Assembly: GCA_947034895.1 (NCBI GenBank)
Contig: OX344765.1
Span: forward strand, 44,893,001-44,957,000
Length of the DNA: 64,000 nt
DNA from: Rhytidiadelphus loreus
Lineage: Eukaryota > Streptophyta > Bryopsida > Hypnales > Hylocomiaceae
Direction: 5' to 3'
The position numbers were made by a program, and so were the translations under genes. Below are positions 23,280 through 35,023 of this stretch, piece after piece (positions within the stretch are counted from its first letter, which is position 1; the number at the start of each line of letters is the position of its first letter). The notes under the pieces were generated by a model. It saw only the letters and a program-made list of their open reading frames with translations, was not told the origin of the DNA and ran no database searches.

Positions 23280-24850
23280 TTGGTCTAGCTAGAAGCCTTT
23301 AGGAAATTTAAGAATACAATTATTTAGTCTAAATTTGTATTAAATTTTTTGAAAATATGAAGAGAATTGTTGAATATTGAATATAGTATGGTTGTCTTAA
23401 TTCCCTTCACCATTGCAATGATGAATGAGTGAATCTTTTGCCATGAGTAAACACTTTGTGGTTCCATCCACTAAATTCGTAGAAGTACTATTTGAGGCCC
23501 AATTCCCACCTTCTCATCAATGTTCTACACTCAATGTTTTTCAATGTGAAATTGAGAATAGTTTTGATGACATTAGCCTTACACTAAATGAGGCCTATAA
23601 CTAAGATAGTGAACTAGAACAAACATTAGGAAAAATTTGAGGCTAGCAAAGGGGTGCCAGTTTGTGGTGGCAGTAGTACAATTTGAGGGAAAAGGTAATT
23701 AAAATATTCTTTATTTTCTGTGTGTGAATCCGATGTGGCACTCTTATTTCCACGTTAACGCCACATCATATTGACAATTTTTTTGCTTGATTTAAAAAAA
23801 ATTCTTCCAAAAAAAAATATTAATGATTTAAAAAAAAAAAAAAATTCCTTGTAATTGCGCTGCGACCAAAATTTAAACATTTCTATAATAGTCTTGTTGA
23901 GGCCTTGAAGTGTTTGTAATGTAAAATTCCTAGATTAATAGGCAAATTCATCATAGTTTCTGTTAAAGTCATTTGTTGAATACATTTTATCCATAAACAA
24001 TATTTCATAGCTAAGAAGTAATAGAACAAAATTACGTCGAAATAAACTAGCTTCTAAAATGTTGTATGGATATAGATAGAAATGTAATTAGGGAGAAGGT
24101 CTCTAATAGGTTTGCTTTTCTTATAAGGTGTGCAATTGAAGTGAGGGAGATTTGGGTCCATCCTACCATTTGTATGGATGTAAAGTATGCTTCCACATTA
24201 AGCTATGCATACCTATTAAGGTATATTCACCTATTGTGTTTACAAATTACAACTATATATAGTTACCATAACAAAACACAATTTATTTTTATTAGATTTT
24301 ATGAGCAATTGAAAGAAGATCCACTAAGAGCACTTTCGTGTGCATTAATTGGACCCCAAATGAATAAGTCATGAATTTTCAAAGTGCTGTCTCTAGGTGT
24401 AGATGAAAACAACACCAGACTCTCATTGATTCTCCCTTTTTAATTGTGTACATCTTCTTTGATCCATATCTAGATTCTGGTTATGTTTTTTTGGTTCAAA
24501 CACAAGTGTCACCATTTGGGTAGTGTCAAATATGAATGTACATTCCTTAGGATGTCCTTACTATCAATAGTCCACAATAAGTGTCCGCCCCACCAAATGG
24601 AACTCAAACTTTTTCATTACGTTGTAATTTGAGCTTGAGATTTCTATCATTTAGTTGGAAGCACGTTCCAAAGTCCTTGGAATGCAAGACACTAAATTCT
24701 CCATTCAAAGTGGGACCAATAGGGTAAAAGCATAGGTTCTCCTAGATAAAAGTAAAATCTTGCTTCCCATTTTGTACCATATTTGCTAGCTAATTTGGTG
24801 TCTTTGGTTGCAAATATGGATTCAAAGTTTGCAAAAAATTTCATGTGTGG
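23280..24850. other. Chitinase A distal upstream region
   Basis: AT-rich, no genes. Near-copies are at 34140-35460 and 36000-36720 (unit II) and at 46400-47580 (unit III). Small ORFs shared by the copies (for example 24066-24374) have no recognisable domain and drift between units. Confidence 0.5.
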
Positions 24851-25640
24851 CAAATAAAAAATTCACACATTTCCCCTCGGGTGAAATTCCTACATTCTCA
24901 CCTTGTATGGCCCACTTGGAATCAAGGATTTAGCATCCTTCCCTTTTGAATAGGTACAAGAAAATTCAATGCGCATGGTCTTGAACTATTCTTTCACTTC
25001 CCAAAGAGATACGTTATGATGAAGTTTATCCAAGGGCATGTCATACAAGAAAATTCAATGCGCATGGTTTTGAACTATTCTTTCACTTCCCAAAGAGATA
25101 AGTTATGATGAAGTTTATCCAAGGGCATGTCATACAAGAAAATTCAATGCGCATGGTCTTGAACTATTTTTTCTCTATGTCTGACCCTGATAAAGTACAC
25201 TTCCCCCGTCATTAGAAGAGAAATGACGCCTTCAAAGGGTTGCAGGTTGTATACAAGTTCTCAAACTTGGGAGCTTCATTGAACAAAAGAAAAAGCCACT
25301 CAAAAGCAACTGAGGTGGTGGGAAACATGCCATGTCATTTGACAAATATTTCATGTGTGGCAAATAAAAAATGTACACTTTTTTCCCCGGGGTGAAATTT
25401 GTACATTCTCACCTTGTATAGCCCACTTGGAATCGAGGATTTAGCACCTTCCATTTGAATAGGTACAAGAAAATTCAATGCGCATGGTCTTGAACTATTA
25501 TTTCACTTCCCAAAGAGATAAGTTATGAATGATGAAGTTTATCCAAGGGCATGTCATACAAGAAAATTCAATGCGCATGGTCTTGAACTATTTTTTCATT
25601 GTGTCTGACCCTGATAAAGTATACTTCCCCCGTCATTAGA
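24850..25640. repeat. 89-bp tandem repeats upstream of chitinase A
   Basis: Unit acaagaaaattcaatgcgca, then tggtcttgaactatt, cttcccaaagagataagtta and ccaagggcatgtcat. The aaaattc anchor falls at 24961, 25050 and 25139 (89-bp steps), then at 25470 and 25563 (93). A larger repeat of about 500 bp beginning tcatgtgtggcaaataaaaa (24841 and 25347) encloses them. Confidence 0.85.
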
Positions 25641-26033
25641 AGAGAAAGGCAATTGAAGTGGTGGGAAAACTGCCATGTCATCTAACGAATAAATAATTTC
25701 TTAAGATTTTGAAGAAAAAAATACAAAAAGCCAGCCAAGCTTGGCCGCCTGGTCTGTGCAGGCAGGCTGCCTGGCCAGGCCTCTTTTAATTTTCTTAAAC
25801 TTTAAAAAAATTTGTTCCCAAGAATGCGGAACAAGCATGACGCAGTCCCTGCATCTCTCTCGTCACGTCTCTCACTGTTTTGTCATGACAAGTCCACCCA
25901 CGTTTCTGTACGAAGCTGCAATGGTGGTCGGATTCTCGGACCACTTCCAAAGGAACACCACACGCGGCATCGAGCTTACACAACATCATCTGATCAGCAT
26001 ATGCTCCGGTACCCTTCCACTACGTAAACCCTC

Positions 26034-26040
26034 TATAAAT
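26034..26040 (+). promoter_or_regulatory. TATA box of chitinase A
   Basis: TATAAAT lies 101 bp upstream of the ATG in a block conserved with genes B and C (atgctccggtac upstream, ctgtgctttctgctggga downstream). Confidence 0.65.
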
Positions 26041-26140
26041 CTTTGCTTTCTGCTGGGACTTCACATTGTGGGTTTCGGAAGGGTTGAGGGCTTTGGGCTT
26101 GGAGTTTGGGGCTTGGACTTGGGAAGGGAGGTTGAGAATT

Positions 26141-28267
26141 ATGGCCATGGCGATGAAGGGAGCTATGGGTGTGGCTCTGGCAATGGCGATTGCATTGAGC
26201 ATGGTTTTCACTGTCATGGCGGATGGGGACTGCAGTGCTTCCCAACCGTGTGCCGACCCGAGTGACTGTTGCAGCAAGTTTGGGTTTTGCGGGAAAGGAC
26301 CTGCCTGGTGCGGGACTGACTGTCAGAATGGCCCTTGCGATGGCGCTGTCAATCCGAATGCGGACTGCAGTGCTTCCCAACCGTGTGCCAACCCAAATAA
26401 CTGTTGCAGCAAGTTTGGGTTTTGCGGGAATGGAGAGGCCTGGTGCGGGGATGGCTGTCAGAATGGCCCTTGCAATGGCGCTGTCAATCCGAATGCGGAC
26501 TGCAGTGCTTCCCAACCGTGTGCCAACCCAAATAACTGTTGCAGCAAGTTTGGGTTTTGCGGGAAAGGAGACGCCTGGTGCGGGGATGGCTGTCAGAATG
26601 GCCCTTGCAATGGCGCTGTCAATCCGAATGCGGACTGCAGTGCTTCCCAACCGTGTGCCAACCCAAATAACTGTTGCAGCAAGTTTGGGTTTTGCGGGAA
26701 AGGAGACGCCTGGTGCGGGGATGGCTGTCAGAATGGCCCTTGCAATGGCGGAACCACTGCTGGAGTTGGTGGCTTGGGCGACGTCTTGACGAGGAATTTG
26801 TACGAGCAGCTCTTTCCTGGCCATCTCTCGTTCTACAGTTACGATAAGTTCATCGAGGCTGCGAAGCTGTTCCCGCAGTTTGGAACCACGGGCGATAGCA
26901 ACACGCGGAAGCGGGAAATCGCTGCGTTTGCAGCACATGTCACGCAAGAAACCTCAGGTTGGTTGGTTTGCATTTGGTTTCGTTTTTTTATTTGGTTTAA
27001 GTTCAGTTATTTTGTTTTGTTTATCAACAATTGAGACGTTTATTGCAACCGTAAGAAAGAGATATCATCCATTAAACTGCAGAAGGCACCGGGAACACTG
27101 CACTTTGCCGTGTTCCTTCATACTCTCTGGTGTTTTGTCTGCGCGAAGGCGAATTCTGTAATTGCTAAATCTCCTTTCACTTGCTCTTTGTTTCAGGGCT
27201 GAAGGCAATTGTTGAGCAGAGCAATGACCCCTACTGTGACAGTAGCCGGGCGGAATTTCCCTGTAATGGAAAGCACTTCAATGGTCGTGGCCCTCTCCAA
27301 CTTTCATGGTATCGTACTCTTCACCAGTACTTTTCATTTTCATCTACATGTTCATGGTTGCTAATTATTACAGTGAGACAGTCTGTGAAAGAGGCTCATG
27401 TTGAGTATAAGGTTCATCATTGTATTCGAGTTCTCGTGGAAGTAAGAGTGTGTCACCTCTCGTTTTGCTCCGCTTTGAACACATTTGTATTTAAATCCTC
27501 TTGTTTTTTGGATGCCAACAACTCGATCTATAAGTATCGAGTTGGCTTCTATCCCCAATTGGGTCTTTGGTCGCACCGTTGCAACTTTGAGCTGAAGCTT
27601 CGAATCAAAAGTGTTTTAGAGCCTCAAGTATGATTTGTTTCCAAAATGTATGACCACTTGTTTTTTGTTGGTTCCTTTTCCTCCAAAGTCAAACAGTTGG
27701 GAGGAAAACTTGAATCCATTGGTTGCATATGTTCAGAGTGGGGGTCAAAGGATTGATTGCACACTAGTACTTAAAGGCTAACTGTATCATTTAGTAAATG
27801 GTTCATTGACGTGTCGTTCGATTTTGATGACCTTGAAGAGATGTGTACCTCTAAATCGCTATGTCCACAGGAACTACAATTACGGCACTTGTGGCAATTA
27901 CCTGAAAATTAATCTCCTCGGCAATCCGGATCTGGTGGCGACAGACGCGCTTATCTCTTTCAAATCCAGCCTTTGGTTTTGGAACCGGTATGGAGACAAT
28001 GTCATCCCTCACATCCACGATGTCATAACTGGAAACTGGAAACCGAACAACGCCGACAAAGCTGCCAACCGCGTTCCAGGTTTCGGAGTTACCATCGAAA
28101 TTATCAATGGAAACTTAGAGTGCGGCAAGCAGAGTACCCAGGCAGACAATCGAGTGAGGTACTTCAAGGATTTTTGCAAGCGGCTGAATGTTTCCCCTGG
28201 TGATAATCTTGACTGCAAGAAGATGAAACCCTTTTACGGCGGTATTAAACTTGTCACAGAGTCTTAA
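26141..28267 (+). CDS. Chitinase A: secreted GH19 endochitinase with four CBM18 (hevein) domains, 441 aa
   Basis: Exons 26141-26957, 27197-27308 and 27871-28267 (GT-AG, phases 1 and 2). Signal peptide about 1-27 ([20 protein letters not shown]). Four CBM18 domains of 45-residue period, about 28-207, follow the pattern [20 protein letters not shown] then AWCG; the chitin-contacting aromatics are F, F and W. Short Gly linker, then the GH19 domain (about 217-441): [76 protein letters not shown] and [20 protein letters not shown]. The general acid is probably E270 (QETSG, where the family usually has HET). The second Glu is probably E279 in [15 protein letters not shown], a shortened class IV-like loop. 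It hydrolyses chitin, presumably as secreted antifungal defence. The start was chosen because it gives the signal peptide; an in-frame upstream ATG at 26066 does not. Confidence 0.93.
26226..26750 (+). repeat. Four 135-bp CBM18-coding tandem units in chitinase A
   Basis: The cggactgcagtgcttcccaa anchor recurs at 26361, 26496 and 26631, exactly 135 bp apart. Units 2-4 are nearly identical; unit 1 differs more (GCCGACCCGAGTGACTG, and T-D rather than G-D). This points to recent unequal exchange or gene conversion within the gene. Confidence 0.9.
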
Positions 28268-28654
28268 GTACTCCGTAGTTTCGTAATGTTTTCGAGTGGT
28301 GTGCTCCATAAGTTCGTCTAGATGTTGATATAGATAAAGACATGCAGGAGTGAGTTTTTAAGAGAACGGTACATATCGAATAGTAAATAAAGGAGGGGTT
28401 TCAAGATTTCACGCACTGCCTCCCATACCTGGTATGTCTTGCTAGGAATATAAAAGCAAAGACAACCTGGTTTTGTGTGCATGATAATGATAGAACATAA
28501 GGAAAAGTGGATGTTTACGTATCCATGAGCGTAGACAGTTTCCCAGTTTTCACGTTTTATTATGTTCAACCAGGGTTGAAGCAATAGAATATGACTCGTA
28601 TTCTAGACCAGTGTTGTCCGCTCACCCTTTGACGACGTACTAAAAAGATCTGAA
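28268..28654. repeat. Chitinase A 3' flank, identical to that of chitinase B
   Basis: No difference was seen from 40190-40576, and identity stops abruptly after agatctgaa. A second, diverged copy of the same flank follows at 29363-30060. Confidence 0.85.
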
Positions 28655-29358
28655 AATTATTGAAAATTTGAAATTGATTCTCTAGATTTAAATATGTGTG
28701 GTAAGCTTTGAATCATTACATTTTGATTAATGAGATGAAAGTTATGAGCAATTTTAGTTTGGGTTAATTTGTGGGTAGTTATAGAATGTCTACTCTAAAA
28801 TAAACTTTGAAGTTCTTTATTTAACTCAATTTTATAATAATTTTAGAGAAAAATAAAATCATTGTGTGTAGATTGTTTATTATAATGTTACAACCATTGG
28901 GATTGGCATTTTTCAATTCCATGACTAAATTCTTAACAATTTAGTATTTTGAATCATTATCTACATCTTTCTACTTACTATTTTTTTTTCTATATGTTAT
29001 ACAAATCCAAATGATTTGAAAATTTTTAAGCATGTAGCCAACTTGCCTTGAAGAATGAATCCAAAGAAGCACCACCATTTTGGACATTTTCCCATATAAA
29101 TGTGACCTTGTCAATTGTAGCTACCGTTTTTTTCACAGGGCCAAAAAAGGATTTTGGTCACTTCACACGTTAATATCTTGCAATCTACATGGTGGAAAAT
29201 TCTGAATTTTTTTTTCACATCTTTTCAAACCAGTGTACTACAAGATCCTACGGTTACATGTTTCTACAAATGTTTTTGTTCTAAAATTTGGTACTTGTCC
29301 TAGAAATGACAGTTTTGGAACAATTTTGGTGAAAAAAATAGTCTTTGATGTTTAGGGG
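28655..29358. mobile_element. Left-truncated TTAA-type element at the unit I/II junction
   Basis: Matches the right part of 16827-17638 (tttgaaattgattctctaga, tgtgaccttgt, gtgtactacaagatcctacgg) and ends gtttaggggTTAA (29359-29362). Its left end is cut at the same base where the A/B 3' identity ends, marking a recombination joint. Confidence 0.65.
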
Positions 29359-31838
29359 TTAATGACATGCAGGAATGAGTTTTGAAAGAAAAAGTACATG
29401 TTGAACAATAAATAAAAGAGGGGTTTCAACATTTCACACACTGCCTCTCATACCTGGTATGTCTTGCTAGGAAAAAAGAAGCAAAGGCAACCTGGTTTGG
29501 TGGTGCATGTGAGGTAGTATCCTCTAAAAGCGACTATTTAAGGGCTGGTCCGCCTTTTTAATAGGCTTTCGTGGACATTATTTTTTTATATCATTTTTAA
29601 GAGAAAGAAAAATAGATGTGGAACCTAACACAAGTGGTTTTGTATTTTTCCAAGAATTTTTTAATTACTTATAAATTTTCAAAGATTCAAGGCATAGGCA
29701 CCTATTTGTGACCATAGGTCTTCCAAAATCCGTCCACTTGCAAATTGTAAAGAGATGTGCAGAAATCAAAGACAATTATTGACTCTCGCAATAGAAAAAT
29801 TATTTTTCCTTGATGCATTCAATTGCTAAAGTATTCCATTTAAAAATCACCACATCTCCATTCTCCACTTAGAAATAGGGTCGGTTTGAAAAAGAGGAGT
29901 GCTTTTAGAGCATACTACCTTAACTGATTTACAATGTGTAGAACATAAGGAAAGAGAACAATATGTATCCATGAACGTGGATAGTTACTTGGTTTTCACA
30001 TTTTATTATATTCAACAAGGGTTGAAGCAATAGAATATGACTTGTATTTTAGACCAATGTTGTCCTTCACTGTGCTACACTATGGATGTTATTGACAAGG
30101 TTACAACTGTTGAACTTGAGCTGCCACCAACAATTTACATATTTTGATTCTTGGATTAGTAGAGAAGGTGTTTGCAGCTCCTTTTAAGATTGTTTCAGAA
30201 AAGCAATAATTTCATTAATTTCAGAAGCTAGGTGATGAGCAATTAACCCTCAAAGTTATTGTCGTAGTTCAAATTTCCAAAGAATGTCATGATGTGTTTG
30301 TTATATAGTGCAACTTCAGAAAAGTATGTTGGGATGACTTTCAAGCTCAAGGTGCAAACCAATACCCATAGATCCTTTGAATGTATTCAAATTTTTCATT
30401 GCACCAATCTTTCTTAATGATATAGAAATTTGAAGATTATAACCATGGTGGTTATTTATAGAAAATTACATTATTCATTTATTGAAGTCATATTTGAAAA
30501 GCCATTTCTGGAATTCAAAATGTTGAGGTGAAACATACTTCCTCTCTTTTAACTATAAAATATTTGCAAAAGGAGTGAACTGAAAAAAATCTATACAATA
30601 AAACCAACCCAAAAAACATAGGAAAATTGGATGGATGAAAGTGAACCTTGAAAAAGACACAATGAGTAGGTCCGTAAGGATTATGGATCATATCCAATGT
30701 GTACTTTAGGTAGTGCCACAAAAGGCTCTTTCAAAGTGTTTCCTTAACCTTGGAATTTTGCAAAGGATTCAATGTATCCTTTAAGGTATCCTTTAAGATT
30801 CCTTTAGAAACAAAGAATGCACCTATGTATGCAGTAATTAAATCATTTTTAGTTGAATACATTGATGGAAGACTGTATTCTTTTATGGATAAGTTGAACT
30901 TTGAAAATTCACAAAAGTTATTGAAATTCTCCAAAAATATTGATTTTCTAATTAATAGATTATGATTTTCATTTGACTACAAGTAAAGAATAACTTGTAA
31001 TTGAAAATTTGACACTACCAATGTATGTTGGTTGAAGCAATAGATACTAAATAGCTCTCTCTAGAGCTTCAATTGACATCACATCTCTACTTCCTTCAAG
31101 ACTACAAGAGAGACCCTAAATGAACAAGGCCTTAACTCCTAAAGGACCAAGTGTTCAAATTTTAAACAACAAATACACTCAAGGTACATAGAAATGTGTT
31201 TTTTCATCCATTAACTTTTTTGAAGATTCTTATTTTAGTTCTTTACCATTTGTATGGTATAGATTTTGAAGACCTTGCTTTGCAAATATTTGATTATTCA
31301 ATAGATACCAATAAGTTTAGTCTCAAAAAATAACCTTTTCAGTTCAAAAAATGACTTGAATCATTCGAGAGAAAGTGGAGTCTTTAGATGTCTAAATTAA
31401 AGGCTAAATCTCAAATCAATTACCACCAACTGGAACAAGGTTTGAGATAATAATATAGTCACACTATACCATTGTTGGCATGTCTTTGATTGATAATTAA
31501 AACATGAATTTGGCTCTATTCGTATTACTTTGGTAATCCAGACTTTTCTCAAATTAGTAGTGGAGTGACTAGGTTTTTTGTCATTGATGTAAGACATTTG
31601 TGATGTGATTGCCTACTCTATGAAATTGGGGAGAATTTCAATTATCTTCTCTTCTTTGTGTGAAATTGGCCACAAAGACCACAAGATGGTCTGAATTAGT
31701 GTCAATTCTTTTTGTTGATCAATGTCAATTGTTGTTGTAAATTCTAGTGGTAATTTGTGGCAACCACTATAAGAACCCCGTGTTTCTTGCGATGCATTTT
31801 AGGTGACATCCACAGTGATTTAGCTATTTTTATGTTAA

Positions 31839-32716
31839 CCCCTAAAGCCCTAAACTGTGTTTTTTTGGCAACATAGCAACATGTGCCCAAGGAGTAGCTT
31901 TAAGGTCCAACAATTTTCATAACTTTTGACTACATTGTTAAAAAGTTATTGTACGATATGTAGTTTTCATTGCTTGGCAGGTAGTTTAGGTAGCTAAAAA
32001 AACTTCTTCAAAAATCACTTTTTTAAGATATAAAATTTTGAAATTGGTTTTCCAGATTTGAATATATATTTAAGACTTTGAATCATTACATTTTGATTAA
32101 TGAAATGAAAGTTATGAGAAGTTTTAGTTTGTGGGTACTTATGGAATCTCTACTCTAAAATAAACTTTGAAGTCCTTTATTTAACTCAATTTTTAATATT
32201 TTTGAAAAAAAATAAAAGAATTGTGTGTAGATTGTTTATTTCAACATTAAAACCATTGGAATTGGCATTTTTCAATTCCATAACTAAATTCTTACCAATT
32301 TAGTATTTTAAATCATTCTCTACTTTTTTCTACTTAAGATTTTTTTCTTGTATGTTGTACAATTCCAAATGATCTAAAACTTTTCAAGCATGTATCCAAC
32401 TTGCCTTGAAGAATGAATCCAAATAAGGACCACCATTTTGGATATTTTTTCATACAAATGTGGCCTTATGAAGTGCAGCTACTTGTTGTTTTGCAAGGCC
32501 AAAAGAAAGATTGTTGTCAATTCAAATGCTTATATCTTGCAATCTATATAGTGGAAATTTTTGAAATTTTGTTCACATCTTTTCAAATTAGCGTACTACA
32601 AGATCCTATTGTTAAATGTGTCCAAAAATGTTCCTTTTTCTAAAATTTGGTACTTGTACTAAAAATGACAATTTGACAGTGTTTTTGGTGAAAACATAAT
32701 TGAAAACCTTTAGGGG
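31839..32716. mobile_element. 878-bp TTAA-flanked piggyBac-like element, unit II copy
   Basis: Same insertion as 20934-21862 (ends CCCCTAAAGCCC and CCTTTAGGGG, TTAA at 31835-31838 and 32717-32720), with a deletion of about 50 bp near its left side. Unit III lacks it; there ctagttatttgctgaaaag (near 44243) joins the flanks. Confidence 0.7.
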
Positions 32717-33599
32717 TTAACAATAACATCAAATGTAACATCAAAATGTTATGTTTGATGTTATTGTTAACATAAAAATATCTAGATCACCATGGATGTC
32801 ACCTAAAATGTGCCACAAAAAACACGAGATTTTTATAATTAACTATTAGTCTAAACTTTAGTGGCAATTTGTGGCAACTATTAGTGTGCATGCATCCTTA
32901 TTGTCTAGATCTTGAATTGGCACAAGGAATGGAGAATCATTGACCTTGTTCAATAGATATAAAGGCATTGAATCAATGTTGATAAAAGTAGAAAATGAAA
33001 TTAAGTTGACATAATATGCACTGCAACGATGATCAACATCAATTTAGATATTGAATCAATGCTAATGTAAAGATAAATTGAAGTTTTGTTGACACAATGT
33101 AGTGAATGTACATTACAACAATAATGTATCAACATTAACTTAATATTCATTGATAACAATTACTTTGTCAATATTTTTGTAATGTCATTTTAATCTAGTT
33201 TGCAACAATTATGTAGTTCAATATCACCCAGGTATTTATTGTTGCAATACCTTATTGAAACAATGCTAATAGAATAACAAAACAACATTAGAACTAAACT
33301 AATTTAGTTGGACAATTTTCTTAACATTGAAACAATGTCAAAACAATGAAGGGGTTAATTTGTAATGTACTACCAAGCAAGTTCTCCCTACTGTAGTCCC
33401 TTTCCCCTAGCCATCAATGTGGCATACCAAACTCATAATTCCAAGTTTGGATTTCAAGGCAAATTTGTCACCATTCCATTGGATAGTTAGAAAAGCATTA
33501 TAACTCATAATGCAAACCCTCTTTCTACACCCTTGGATTTGAAAAAAGTACAATTATGGACGTCTATGATGAACTATTAGACTTGGCATTATGTCCTAT

Positions 33600-34085
33600 A
33601 ATGCTCTTGAGCCTCCTAGCTGAAGAGCATTATGTAGTCCATTCCACATGTCCGATACCCCAAGCAAATAGAAGACACCACAAAGTGCAAATATAGTGTG
33701 TTGAGTAGTCGGTAGACAGTATGACATCAAGAAATTTGACAATGCTTTATTTGTTCTTGATGTTGTTGTTGATTGAATTTACAATTAGTGGGTTGGTCTA
33801 GAGGAGGTTTGCATTAGCTCAACTTCTTTGTCTATCAAAGGACAAACTTCTTGGTCACAACGACCACTCATGCTTTAGGTTCCTCCCTTGTATCCAAACA
33901 TTCACACACAATGATGACGTAAAATGGGCATAATTCTACAATTTTGGCACCATTTAGGAAGGACGGTTTAAAACACAATTTTATTTTAGAATTAGGATTC
34001 AAAGGTTTGTGCAAATGAATGTCACAAGTTTGGCTCCCCAAAATTGTGCCAATTGAATGGACTTGGCAATTCACATATCATCACA
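33600..34085 (-). pseudogene. Relic of TBL exon 4 and intron 3, unit II
   Basis: Near-copy of the unit I relic, with the same blocks (tgtccgataccccaagcaaa, gagtagtcggtagacag, aacttcttggtcacaacg). It is collinear with 51190-51730 and has no open frame. Confidence 0.8.
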
Positions 34086-34777
34086 TTAGTTAGTTGTTTA
34101 TTTTAGGGCTACATATTGTTGAATTCAAACGAATAGTTTGGTCTAGCTAAAAGCCTTTAGGAAATTTAAGAATACAATTATTTAGTCTAAATTTGCATTA
34201 AATTTTTTGAAAATATGAAGAGAATTGTTGAATATTGAATATAGTATGGCTATCTTAATTCCCTTCACCATTGCAATGATGAATGAGTGAATCTTTTGCC
34301 ATGAGTAAACACTTTGTGGTTCCATCCACTAAATTCGTAGAAGTACTATTTGCGGCCCAATTCCCACCTTCTCATCAATGTTCTACACTCAATGTTTTTC
34401 AATGTGAAATTGAGAATAGTTTTGATGACATTAGCCTTACACTAAATGAGGCCTATAACTAAGATAGTGAACTAGAACAAACATTAGGAAAAATTTGAGG
34501 CTAGCAAAGGGGTGCCAGTTTGTGGTGGCAGTAGTGCAATTTGAGGGAAAAGGTAATTAAAATATTCTTTATTTTGTGTGTGTGAATCCAATATGGCACT
34601 CTTATTTCCACGTTAACGCCACATCATATTGACAATTTTTTTTCTTGATTTAAAAAGAATTCTTCCAAAAAAAAATATTAATGAATTTTATTTTTTAAAA
34701 TTTCCTTGTAATTGCATTGCGACCAAAATTTAAACATTTCTATAATAGTCTTGTTGAGGCCTTAAAGTTTTTGTAAT

Positions 34778-35023
34778 ATGGTCAATTTCGTTAAAATGGC
34801 AATATTCCATTAAAATGGCACAAAATGAAACCACTAAAAAAATTAAAACAATGGAAAGATTGTCTAAGGGGAGTGGAAATGCGTGAACTAGAAGTGATTT
34901 GAATGTGCTAGGCATAAAATTGGCACATGTATGATCCTATTGTGGCACATTTATTCTCCATTTGTAGAAGATATTCCATTAATATGGCATGCGGAATACC
35001 GCCATTTTAACGAAATTGACCAT
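34778..35023. mobile_element. 246-bp MITE with ATGGTCAATTTCG ends and TAAT duplication
   Basis: Inverted ends ATGGTCAATTTCGTTAAAAT followed by GG are perfect over 22 bp. Flanks TAAT at 34774-34777 and 35024-35027. Unit I has the empty site tttgTAATgtaaaattcc (TAAT at 23917-23920). Confidence 0.85.

Larger units (their letters stand above)
17639..28654 (+). repeat. Tandem duplication unit I (ends with chitinase A)
   Basis: In order the unit holds: a chitinase 3' flank (17643-18400, compare 28340-28640 and 49970-50240), a chitinase-TBL spacer (18400-20400, compare 50250-51000), transposons, a TBL exon-4 relic (22740-23225), a chitinase upstream region (23400-26140) and chitinase A. Units II (29359-40576) and III (41125-50250) repeat this order. 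By eye, units I and II are much closer to each other than to III. Confidence 0.85.

Noticed and set aside
24957..25165. Regular repeats considered as a CRISPR-like array
   Set aside because: The 89-bp units are contiguous, with no unique spacers, in a plant nuclear context.
26066..26140. Upstream in-frame ATG of chitinase A (and 37983 in B, 48120 in C)
   Set aside because: The extension precedes a good signal peptide and is not conserved between copies; the [10 protein letters not shown] start is shared by all three.
26033..26947. 304-codon minus-strand frame over chitinase A, and similar frames at 37998-38873, 38222-38671 and 48075-48575
   Set aside because: Shadow of the GC-rich in-frame 135-bp repeats: a stop-free antisense frame in one unit is repeated in all. 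No splice, domain or conservation support.
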